DNA of 64,000 nucleotides, taken from assembly GCF_000526315.1 (NCBI RefSeq), contig NZ_JAFV01000001.1:3846501-3910500 (forward strand), read 5' to 3'. How positions within the stretch are numbered: position 1 is the first letter of the stretch; each line of letters opens with the position of its first letter. Position numbers and translations under genes: made by a program. This stretch comes from Methylopila sp. 73B (GTDB taxonomy: Bacteria > Pseudomonadota > Alphaproteobacteria > Rhizobiales > Methylopilaceae). This document shows, piece after piece, positions 37,361 through 43,849 of this stretch. The notes beneath the pieces were generated by a model. The model searched no databases, was not told the DNA's origin, and saw nothing but the letters and a program-made list of their open reading frames with translations.

Positions 37361-37846
37361 TCAGGCCTTGGCGAGCGCGGCGAGGGCGCCTCGGCAGCGC
37401 TGCATCACCTGCCGCCCGACCTTCATCGCCTCGTCAAACGTGGCCTCGCGGCCTGCCTCACCTCCAACGTTGGGCGTGAGGATGCCGTCCCGCGCTGGGG
37501 CCATGGACTTGAGGCCTAGCCCTTTGCCGTTCCCCAGCACGGTGACCTTCGCGTCCTGGTCCAGCACCATGACGGCGACGCCGCGCTCTTTCAGGTTCAG
37601 CGGTGGACCGTCCAAAGCGGCGCGCATGGCGGCCACGGCGTTCGCCGGCATAGGACGCGGCATGGTCAGCGCGATGATGTCGCCGGGCTGAAGCTGCATG
37701 CGCTGCACCTGAGAAAGCGCGTACTCGTCGACAGTGCGCAGGCGGGCGATCAGCTCGCCCATGATGGACGCCGCGCTGTGGTCGTTCTCGTCGGTAAGGC
37801 GCTGCACCTCGCGCTCGGCGAGGCCGATCAGTTCGCTGCGGGTCAT
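37361..37846 (-). CDS. Phage protein, function unknown
   Basis: 161 residues (MTRSELIGLAEREVQRLTDE, then NDHSAASIMGELIARLRTVDE). The helical N-terminus is followed by a beta part (PGDIIALTMPRPMPANAV, GVAVMVLDQDAKVTVLGNG). The N-terminal half resembles small phage proteins found beside HNH genes. It overlaps the HNH stop by 4 bp (ATGA). No function recognised. Confidence 0.6.
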   Translation of the reverse strand: MTRSELIGLAEREVQRLTDENDHSAASIMGELIARLRTVDEYALSQVQRMQLQPGDIIALTMPRPMPANAVAAMRAALDGPPLNLKERGVAVMVLDQDAKVTVLGNGKGLGLKSMAPARDGILTPNVGGEAGREATFDEAMKVGRQVMQRCRGALAALAKA

Positions 37847-38154
37847 GCCTTCGCCCTCTTCGCGCGCTCGCGCATCGTCTTCACGGTGTGGTGCTTGCCG
37901 CAGAGCGCTTGCCCGTTCTCAGGATCCAGCGCGGCGCCCCCGTCCTTCAGCTCGACGATGTGGTCGGCGAACAGGCGCGCCGTGTAGGCGGTCGCCGTGC
38001 AGCCGGGGTGCTGACAGCAGAACATCGCGCGGCGGAGCACCTCGGCGCGCCAAGCCCGATGCTCGGGCGTCTGGTAGTGCTCGGCGGCGGTCTTCGGGGC
38101 CGGCTTGAGCCTGCGGCCCTCGGCCGTCTTCAGCCGGTAGCCCGCTAGCTTCAT
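37843..38154 (-). CDS. HNH endonuclease of the packaging module
   Basis: 103 residues. The motif CCQHPGC, then ADHIVELKDGG, ALDPENGQALCGKHH is a complete HNH fold with zinc-binding Cys pairs, the metal His of ADHI, Asn in PENGQAL and His in GKHH. In many cos phages such a protein is required with terminase for specific cleavage. Being next to terS and terL supports that role. First gene of the leftward block after the DUF pair. Confidence 0.88.
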   Translation of the reverse strand: MKLAGYRLKTAEGRRLKPAPKTAAEHYQTPEHRAWRAEVLRRAMFCCQHPGCTATAYTARLFADHIVELKDGGAALDPENGQALCGKHHTVKTMRERAKRAKA

Positions 38155-38187
38155 ATTTTTCGAGCCCTTTTGCCCGTCCTCAAAAAA

Positions 38188-38223
38188 TAGTCCTTTACAA
38201 CCGTCCGCAATGAGGACTAGTAT
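38188..38223 (+). promoter_or_regulatory. Promoter and overlapping operator of the DUF4160/DUF2442 pair
   Basis: TTTACA (38194-38199) and TAGTAT (38218-38223) are spaced 18 bp and read rightward. An inverted repeat TAGTCCT (38188-38194) / AGGACTA (38213-38219) spans both boxes. This layout suggests autorepression by the HTH-bearing second gene. The region is also A+T-richer than its surroundings. Confidence 0.55.
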
Positions 38224-38245
38224 AAGGACATCAACGGGGGCGGAA

Positions 38246-38488
38246 ATGGCACGGCTTCATCAGGACGGCAACATCACGGTTCGGGTCTACGCGAACGACC
38301 ACCTGCCGCCTCACTTCCATGTCGTGACGCCGAACGCCGAAGCGCTGGTGCTGATCGACGGCCTCACCATCCTGCGCGGCGAGATCGACACCGCGACGCG
38401 CCGCAAGGTGTGGGGCTGGGTCGAGGCCAACGTCGCCGTCATCGCCGCCGAATGGAACCGTATCAACCCCCGCTTCCCCATCGCCTGA
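38246..38488 (+). CDS. DUF4160-family protein, first of a probable toxin-antitoxin-like pair
   Basis: 80 residues from MARLHQDGNITVRVYANDH. The pattern LPPHFHVV followed by AEALVLIDGLTILRGEI and RKVWGWVEAN is diagnostic of DUF4160. Members usually precede a DUF2442 gene, and the pair is suspected to be a toxin-antitoxin-type module, though the biochemistry is not established. It is on the plus strand inside a leftward phage region, with its own promoter. Confidence 0.85.
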   Translation: MARLHQDGNITVRVYANDHLPPHFHVVTPNAEALVLIDGLTILRGEIDTATRRKVWGWVEANVAVIAAEWNRINPRFPIA

Positions 38489-38498
38489 GGAGGGCGCC

Positions 38499-39092
38499 AT
38501 GACTGAACCGCTCCGCATCAAGTCCGTCTCCGCCACCGAGGGTTCGCCGCACCTGCTGGTGACGTGGGCCAACGACATGAACCCCAGTCTGGTCCGCCTC
38601 TCCGGCTGGATCGCCAGCGGCGGCGAAGTTCTCGCCCCCCTGATGGACCGAACCGTTTTCGAGAAGCCCCGCGTGGCGGAGCACGGCGCCGCGGTCGAAT
38701 GGGGCGACGATGGCGGCGATCTCGCGATCGATGCGATCCACCTCTACGGCATCGCATACGAACAACAGTCGTTTACGGGCCGCGACCTCGGCGCCTGGCA
38801 AGAGCGCCTCGGCCTATCTAACGTTGAGGCGGCGGAGGCGCTCGGCCTGAGCCGCTCGAAGTACATGGCGCTTCGGGCCGACCTCAACGAAGCGGTTCCG
38901 ACCACTATCGCCATCGCTTGCCGCGCCATGCTGAACGACCCGACCGTTCTGCAGGCTCATTATCGGCCGACGCCTCGCTCCCGCGGCCCTCGCCGCGCAT
39001 ACGTGGGTTCGGCGTTCGCCAGGGCCGCGACAGGGAAACCCGACCCGGCGGGCTCATACCTGGGAAGCGTCGCGAAAGGCGAGCGCGGCTGA
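38499..39092 (+). CDS. DUF2442 protein with C-terminal helix-turn-helix
   Basis: 197 residues. The N-terminal part (LRIKSVSATEGSPHLLVTWA, then VRLSGWIASGGEVLAPLMD) is DUF2442-like. The C-terminal part contains an XRE-like HTH (LGAWQERLGLSNVEAAEALGL then SRSKYMALRADL, about 97-130). The tail is basic. It follows DUF4160 by 10 bp. The HTH makes it the likely DNA-binding, autoregulating partner acting at the 38188-38223 inverted repeat. Confidence 0.78.
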   Translation: MTEPLRIKSVSATEGSPHLLVTWANDMNPSLVRLSGWIASGGEVLAPLMDRTVFEKPRVAEHGAAVEWGDDGGDLAIDAIHLYGIAYEQQSFTGRDLGAWQERLGLSNVEAAEALGLSRSKYMALRADLNEAVPTTIAIACRAMLNDPTVLQAHYRPTPRSRGPRRAYVGSAFARAATGKPDPAGSYLGSVAKGERG

Positions 39093-39172
39093 AGATGATC
39101 GACGCGGCCCCGATCGGCTTAACCGGGCATCCGAGGGGCAGGCTGCGAGGCCTCGCCTGCCGCGTCGATCTG

Positions 39173-39249
39173 TGGAAGCAGAGGTCGGACTTGAACCGAC
39201 GACCTTCAGGGTATGAACCTGACGAGCTACCGGGCTGCTCTACTCTGCT
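39173..39249 (-). tRNA. Initiator-type tRNA (CAU) with altered acceptor stem
   Basis: A full cloverleaf on the minus strand: acceptor AGCAGAG/CTCTGCT, D-arm GAGC-AGCCCGGTA-GCTC, anticodon arm TCAGG-TTCATAC-CCTGA, T-arm GTCGG-TTCAAGT-CCGAC, discriminator U and encoded CCA. The body closely matches alphaproteobacterial initiator tRNA, including the A11-U24 pair and the D-loop sequence. The acceptor stem differs: A1 pairs with U72 instead of a C1-A72 mismatch, and base 73 is U. It could also function as elongator Met or Ile(CAU). Confidence 0.88.
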
Positions 39250-39266
39250 GAAGAGGGGCGCGCCGT

Positions 39267-39292
39267 CATAAGCGAAGCGACGGGCGCTTATG
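39267..39292. other. Hairpin between terminator and initiator-type tRNA
   Basis: CATAAGCG (39267-39274) pairs perfectly with CGCTTATG (39285-39292), loop of 10 nt. No T-tract follows, so it may be a processing signal for the tRNA transcript rather than a terminator. Confidence 0.4.
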
Positions 39293-39306
39293 GCTCGGGA
39301 GCAATG

Positions 39307-39339
39307 AAAAAGCCGCTCGACCCTATCGGGGAGCGGCTT
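39307..39339 (-). terminator. Strong intrinsic terminator closing the permuted tRNA-like transcript
   Basis: On the minus strand AAGCCGCTC (39339-39331) pairs with GAGCGGCTT (39318-39310) around a 12-nt loop, with a T-run at 39311-39307. It ends the short RNA that starts near 39431, and separates it from the initiator-type tRNA and the late genes. Confidence 0.85.
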
Positions 39340-39431
39340 AAACAATTCCGGCGTATTACCACTATAACGACGGCCCCTCATTGGTGGAACCGGCGAGAAT
39401 CGAACTCGCGTCTCACGGATGTCTCTTAAAC
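39337..39431 (-). ncRNA. Circularly permuted tRNA-like RNA with alanine-type acceptor stem
   Basis: Order on the minus strand: leader GTTTAAG (39431-39425), T-arm GCGAG-TTCGATT-CTCGC (39409-39393), 3' acceptor CGGTTCC (39392-39386), discriminator A (39385), CCA (39384-39382), spacer ATGA (39381-39378), 5' acceptor GGGGCCG (39377-39371), D-arm-like segment with TAGTGG (near 39364-39359), then GTTTAAG again (39343-39337) running into the terminator. The strands pair fully, with G3-U70 and G4-U69 wobbles. G3-U70 plus A73 is the known alanyl-tRNA synthetase identity. The permuted order resembles two-piece tmRNA genes of alphaproteobacteria. Promoter and terminator frame it exactly. No CDS fits here. 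Confidence 0.7.
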
Positions 39432-39438
39432 TCGGCGA

Positions 39439-39467
39439 ATACTACTCGATCTCGCCGAGGATGTCAA
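39439..39467 (-). promoter_or_regulatory. Strong sigma70-type promoter TTGACA-N17-TAGTAT
   Basis: On the minus strand the -35 is TTGACA (39467-39462), spacer 17 (39461-39445), and the -10 is TAGTAT (39444-39439). The predicted start is near 39432-39431, at the leader of the permuted RNA. An inverted repeat CTCGGCGA (39431-39438) / TCGCCGAG (39452-39459) overlaps it and may be an operator. It is among the best promoter matches in the prophage. Confidence 0.75.
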
Positions 39468-39568
39468 GATCAGGACAATAGAAGGCCGTCGTGCGCAAAC
39501 CTGATCGCCGGGGCGGCGACGGTAAGGCTGGGCTCCCGGAATGCTACATCGGTCGTCCTGTTCACGTT

Positions 39569-40228
39569 TTAGGCTGCTTTGCGCAGCAGGTCAACGGAGA
39601 CGATCGGCATCGCGCTCAGCCATCCGAGGTCGACCTTGTAGCCGCCGTCGATCTTCTTCGAGCAGATCAGCCCGGTGAGCCCGCGGAGCAGCGGGTGCAG
39701 GATCTCCACGTGCTGGCCGTGGTCGTAGCGCGTCGGGTTCTTCCCGAAGTCCATCGCGCCAGCTTCCTGCGCCTCGCGCAGCGCCGCGATCTGCGCGCCC
39801 GTGATCAGGACGGGAATGCGCTCGACGCCGTTCCCCATGCCCAGCACGCCCATGACGCCGTCCACCTTCGGATCGGGCCGCTTGGCGTCGGGGAAGCCGA
39901 CGAACATGTATCGCGGGAAGGCGACGCGGACGCGCTCGATGTAGGCGACGCCCTTCATCGGCCGGCGCGGGCGGAACCAGCGCTTCCCTTCCGGCAGGTA
40001 GACGCAGAGCCCGAGGCTGATCAGCGCCAGCTCGACACGACGCTCGCAAAGGGGCGCGGTCTGCAGGACGAACCACGGCATGCCGTCCACCTCGCGGTCG
40101 CGGGACAGCTTTCGCGCGGCGGAGCGCCGCGCCTTGTCCGCCTCGAGCGCGGCGCGGCGCTGCTCCACCGTCAGGGACCGGCGCGAGCGGCGAATGGTGG
40201 CGGAGAAGAGGGGGGCGGCGTCGGTCAT
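39569..40228 (-). CDS. NusG-like (NGN-domain) transcription antitermination protein
   Basis: 219 residues. After a basic N-terminal extension (about 1-48), the NGN core starts at MPWFVLQTAPLCERRVELAL, with YIERVRVAFPRYMFVGF as the typical strand. KOW-like sequence HGQHVEILHPLLRGLTGLI is at about 170-190. RfaH- and NusG-type paralogues bind RNA polymerase and suppress termination. It sits about 100 bp upstream of the promoter-leader-terminator unit and before the late genes, which suggests late antitermination. Its start overlaps the preceding gene's end by 4 bp. Confidence 0.82.
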   Translation of the reverse strand: MTDAAPLFSATIRRSRRSLTVEQRRAALEADKARRSAARKLSRDREVDGMPWFVLQTAPLCERRVELALISLGLCVYLPEGKRWFRPRRPMKGVAYIERVRVAFPRYMFVGFPDAKRPDPKVDGVMGVLGMGNGVERIPVLITGAQIAALREAQEAGAMDFGKNPTRYDHGQHVEILHPLLRGLTGLICSKKIDGGYKVDLGWLSAMPIVSVDLLRKAA

Positions 40229-40488
40229 GCGGCGCCTCCGACGACCCGACCGTCGACAGTGACCTCGCCCCAGACCTCGTCGACGCGCCTGACGGAGACG
40301 CCGGTGTGGTTCGTGACGAGGCAGACGAAATCGCCGATCTCGGCGTCGATCCCGATCACCGCCGCCTTGATCAACTCCGCCTCAAGGCGCCCAGTCGTCG
40401 GATCAATCCATTTCTCGCAGATATCAACGTCGCCGCTGGCCTTGATGATCACGCTGCCGTCCTCCGGTCCATGAGCACGCCGTTCCAA
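40225..40488 (-). CDS. Small phage protein, function unknown
   Basis: 87 residues (VIIKASGDVDICEKWIDPTTG, then VCLVTNHTGVSVRRVDEVWG). Compact beta-rich sequence with no membrane segment. Coupled to the NusG-like gene by ATGA overlap, so it may be a partner in the same control step. In-frame start could be later than 40488. Family not recognised. Confidence 0.5.
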   Translation of the reverse strand: MERRAHGPEDGSVIIKASGDVDICEKWIDPTTGRLEAELIKAAVIGIDAEIGDFVCLVTNHTGVSVRRVDEVWGEVTVDGRVVGGAA

Positions 40489-40505
40489 GCCCCGGCGGCC
40501 GCCTC

Positions 40506-40795
40506 TTTGGTCAGTTTGGTCATTTCAGAAAGAAGAATGACCAAAGCCCACCCCAAGAGACTGAGGGGTTTGGTCAGTTTGGTCAGTTTGGTCACTCTCT
40601 GAAGGGGGTATTCTCGCGCGCGCAATCTCACGACGGATCGAGAACCCCGCATCACGCGTCCGCGCATCGATTTCGCGTGACGTGCATCGATCACCTGACC
40701 AAACTGACCAAACTGACCAATGCCAAGAGGCTCTTGGGAAAAACGTTGGTCAGAGTACGGACCGAACTGACCAAACTGACCAAAATCGCTGACCA
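40506..40795. repeat. Iteron-like array of TTTGGTCAG 9-mers, candidate replication origin
   Basis: Forward copies: 40506-40523 (2) and 40569-40595 (3). Reverse copies (CTGACCAAA): 40695-40721 (3) and 40767-40784 (2). Singles lie at 40538-40545, 40745-40753 and 40789-40795. The 9-bp repeats are tandem and the two halves face each other around a centre near 40645. They lie at the 3' side of the primase-helicase gene. A frame through them gives only repetitive peptide (GQFGQFG and TKLTKLTK) and is not believed. P4-type primases bind iterons at ori, so an origin is the best reading. Confidence 0.75.
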
Positions 40796-43700
40796 TCACG
40801 CGCCCCACGGAAGGTCGTCATCGAGGTCTCCGCGGTAGGGATCCGCCGGACCATTGATGGCGACGACCGGCGCGAGTTCTCGGTCTTCCATGAAGGCGCC
40901 GAGCCCGAAGCTCTGGCGGCTCAGGGCGTAGGCGTTGATCCGCAAACCGCCCGGGATGTACTGGATGTACCGCCGGGTCGCGTCTTTCCTGCGGTGGAGC
41001 CCCTGCGTCCGCTCGAGCATCTCGGCGAGCGCCTGTTCCTTCATCACGTTGCCGGCGGCTTCCCGGAGCGCGCCCTTTGGGATGTAGACAGCGTCGCTGT
41101 CGTACCAGCCCTCCGCCTCCCGAGACGGGTTGCCGCCCGCGCCTGGCGTCACGTGCTTGATGCTGACGTTCCAGCGAGAGACGATCCAAGTCCGCAGGTT
41201 GTTCGTCGCCTGCGCGTCAGGGTCCAGCGCCTCGGCGTTAGTCGACGTCTGGAACCTTCCCCAGGCCCAACCGATTGCCCTCTGCACGTTGACCTCAGGA
41301 CAGATCAAGCCAGCCTCGCGCGCCAGCTCGCCGGCGACCTGAAGGACGGCGAGCGGCGTTGCGGCCCGGACGGTCGCAGCATCGGCGTCGCCCGCGAGGG
41401 CCTCGCCTACGCGCATGATCCGCTCGCGAACTTCGGACGCCTTCTTGTGCAGCCCGGTCTTCACGAGGTGCTCGACGAATGCAGGTCCGGCATGGCCGTA
41501 GTTGGCGCGCACGCCGCCGATCTGACGCAGGCGCTCGGCGTCAACGCGGCGGTTCACGCCGGTCACGTCCACGTCGAGGATGCGGACGCTCATCCCGGCG
41601 AACCATTCGCCGCCGTCCGAGGTCACCTTCTCTTCAAGGGCCTGCTCGCCGGAAAGCACGGCGAAAGTGCGCCACGTGTGGACCGGCCTGACGCCGGCCG
41701 AGGCGTTCATGCGAGCCTTACCCGCCCCGCCTGCGATCATGTAGATGATCTTGGCGACGTCCTTGCCCCGCACGTGGGCCATCTCGTCGAGCGACAGGAC
41801 AGTGCCGGTGGAGCGCGTCGCGGCGGCCTCTAGCGCGTTGTCGGTTGAGCGCGCGGACTGGAACAGCGACTTGTCGCGCGTGCCGTCCGGCACGCACCAC
41901 GCTGACGTCGCGATCCGTTGCGCGGTGGACTTGCCCGCCGACGACATTCCGGTGAAGTCGATCCCGCAAGTGTCGATCGCCGTCAGGTCGACCAACACGC
42001 CGGCGAACCCAGCCAGCAGGCCGATCGTCCAGTGCTCGCAGCCGGGCGTGGTCGCGGCGAGCGTGGCGGCCTTCTTCCAGCCCTCCAGCGTCCCGCCGGT
42101 GGCGACCGCCGGCGACATGCGCGCCGAGATCGCGAGTTCGACCGTTGAATTCGCGGGCGCCCCGATCGCGACGCCGGATGGCGTCATGAACATAGGGGTC
42201 GGAATGCTCTCGATGTGATGCCAGCCAGGACGGGACACCACCGCGATCTCTTTCTCCGGATCCGCGCCGCGTAGGACGCTGATGACCGTGAGATGTCCGT
42301 CGCCTTCCGTCCGCAACCCAGCCGCCGCGAGCTGCGCACGGAGTTCGTCTCCGCCGCGAGCCATCGTTCCAGAGCGTTCGACGTCGATCGTCTGGGGCGC
42401 GCCGTTCATCCCCTGAACCACAAGCCGCAGGCCGTAAGTGTCTTCCTTGTCGAGCTGGCGGAGTCGGGCGAGCACACCGAACGGTGAGCACACCGGCAAG
42501 GTGGTCACGCTGCCCTTATCGTCGGCCTCAATCCTCAGGACGCGGAGCTTGCCGGTCGCGGTGTGGCCGTAGTGCAGGCTGATCAGGTCGAGTTCGGGCA
42601 GCGGATACATCTCCGCGGCTCGCTCGGCCTCGCTCTTGCGCTCGTGCGCGGTCTGCTTCTCGTCGATCTCGGCCTGTGTCGGCACGAACGGCGTCGCAGC
42701 CCGCAAACCTTCCGCGACCGCCACCTCGCCATACTCGTTCATGACATCGAGCCAGTCGAGCGTCTGGCCCGTAGAGCCCGGCAACGCAATCTTGACCCTG
42801 ATCCTGTCGGCCAGCCGCATACCTAGCTTACGGGCCGCTCGCTCTCCTGCCCTCGATGGCGGACGCCCGTTCTTTCCCGCCTCGTCACGGTCGGCGGCGG
42901 CGACGACGAGATCGCAAGCCGGCCAAGGCTCGAACGCTTGAAGCCCGCCGGCGGAGATAGCGGCCGCAACGACAAGCGTTCCCTCGGCGACCTTCGCGGC
43001 GAGGCTGTAAGCGACCGCGGCGCCGGTCTCTATGCCTTCGGTGACGATGGTCGTCTTTGCGGTCTCCGGGTCCCCCCACAGAACGCTGAGCCCCGCCGTG
43101 CTCTCGACGCCCGACGCCTTGGACGCCGATTTCTTGGCGTCGCGGGGCTCGCCCTTCTTGTCCTTCGGGATGTCGGCCTTACCGACGCCGCGCTCACCCA
43201 GATAGATCCGGTGGGCGTGCGACCGCCCATCCGGCCCGACCATCTTGAACACGGCGCATGGGTAAGTTCCGATCGTGTCGAATGCGATTTCCTTACCCGG
43301 AGACCGCTTCGCCTCGACGTAGGACAGCCGCTCGATGCCGACGAACTTGGTCGTAGGCATCGAGACATCGGCCGGGTCGATGCGAAGCCGGCTGGCGAGA
43401 TAGGCCCGAACGAGTTCATCGTCGCGGTTGTCCGGCGGCGGGCTGAGCAGCGCGGTCGCCGTCGTCTGCATGCGCCCAGGGTCGCGGGGCGCGCGCTCCA
43501 TGATCAGGTCGGAGGCGCCGAGCAGCTCGGCGACACGCAGCTTCTGATCGTCGAAGCTCGGAAGACCCTCGCACTTGCCCACGACGCCGAAGATGTCTTC
43601 GCCCTTGGCGCAGGTGCAGTAGGACCGCGCCCGCTTCTCATCCCAGCGCCAGTCGTTGGTCGGGTCGCCAGGGTGGTCCGGGAACGGGCAGTTGATGTGC

Positions 43701-43849
43701 GTGCCGCGGGAGTTGCTCCACGGCACGCCGATCGCGCCCAGCACATCGATCTCGCGCCCGCGGACACGCTGCCGGATTTCGCCGGTCTTTACGAACCGGG
43801 CCTTCTCTTCGGCGGGAAGTGCAAACGGCTTACTGGACGATCGTGACAC
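40796..43849 (-). CDS. Primase-helicase: zinc-finger, TOPRIM and DUF927-type ATPase domains
   Basis: 1017 residues. N-terminus has a CHC2-like zinc finger (INCPFPDHPGDPTNDWRW, then SYCTCAKGEDIFG, about 53-88). TOPRIM spans about 265-330 (TTIVTEGIETGAAVAYSLA, VVAAADRDEAGKNG). The DUF927 helicase-like domain has Walker A GMSSAGKST near 634-642 and VLSLDEMAHVRGKD. It probably primes and unwinds phage DNA at the adjacent iteron array. Start overlaps the RecD-like gene by about 20 bp. Confidence 0.9.
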   Translation of the reverse strand: MSRSSSKPFALPAEEKARFVKTGEIRQRVRGREIDVLGAIGVPWSNSRGTHINCPFPDHPGDPTNDWRWDEKRARSYCTCAKGEDIFGVVGKCEGLPSFDDQKLRVAELLGASDLIMERAPRDPGRMQTTATALLSPPPDNRDDELVRAYLASRLRIDPADVSMPTTKFVGIERLSYVEAKRSPGKEIAFDTIGTYPCAVFKMVGPDGRSHAHRIYLGERGVGKADIPKDKKGEPRDAKKSASKASGVESTAGLSVLWGDPETAKTTIVTEGIETGAAVAYSLAAKVAEGTLVVAAAISAGGLQAFEPWPACDLVVAAADRDEAGKNGRPPSRAGERAARKLGMRLADRIRVKIALPGSTGQTLDWLDVMNEYGEVAVAEGLRAATPFVPTQAEIDEKQTAHERKSEAERAAEMYPLPELDLISLHYGHTATGKLRVLRIEADDKGSVTTLPVCSPFGVLARLRQLDKEDTYGLRLVVQGMNGAPQTIDVERSGTMARGGDELRAQLAAAGLRTEGDGHLTVISVLRGADPEKEIAVVSRPGWHHIESIPTPMFMTPSGVAIGAPANSTVELAISARMSPAVATGGTLEGWKKAATLAATTPGCEHWTIGLLAGFAGVLVDLTAIDTCGIDFTGMSSAGKSTAQRIATSAWCVPDGTRDKSLFQSARSTDNALEAAATRSTGTVLSLDEMAHVRGKDVAKIIYMIAGGAGKARMNASAGVRPVHTWRTFAVLSGEQALEEKVTSDGGEWFAGMSVRILDVDVTGVNRRVDAERLRQIGGVRANYGHAGPAFVEHLVKTGLHKKASEVRERIMRVGEALAGDADAATVRAATPLAVLQVAGELAREAGLICPEVNVQRAIGWAWGRFQTSTNAEALDPDAQATNNLRTWIVSRWNVSIKHVTPGAGGNPSREAEGWYDSDAVYIPKGALREAAGNVMKEQALAEMLERTQGLHRRKDATRRYIQYIPGGLRINAYALSRQSFGLGAFMEDRELAPVVAINGPADPYRGDLDDDLPWGA

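Noticed and set aside
39337-39380. A tmRNA-like tag reading frame in the 5' half of the permuted RNA (for example TAC GCC GGA ATT GTT TAA)
   Set aside because: It does not end in the Ala-Ala type tail of known tags, and the usual tmRNA landmark GGATTCGAC is missing. The RNA is also too short. I treat it as tRNA-like, not as tmRNA.
39385-39480. An ordinary tRNA ending at the CCA (39382) and starting upstream
   Set aside because: No sequence pairing with CGGTTCC lies 70-90 nt upstream; instead that stretch is a promoter. The only partner strand is downstream of the CCA.
39381-39572. Plus-strand frame across the RNA locus (MVEPARIELASHGCLLNSAN)
   Set aside because: This is the antisense of the T-arm/acceptor half and its promoter, a common artefact over tRNA sequences.
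40449-40808. 119-codon minus-strand frame with GQFGQFG and TKLTKLTK repeats
   Set aside because: Its peptide is the translation of the 9-bp iteron repeats, which read the same way on both arms. It overlaps the primase end and has no domain character. Better explained as non-coding repeat DNA.
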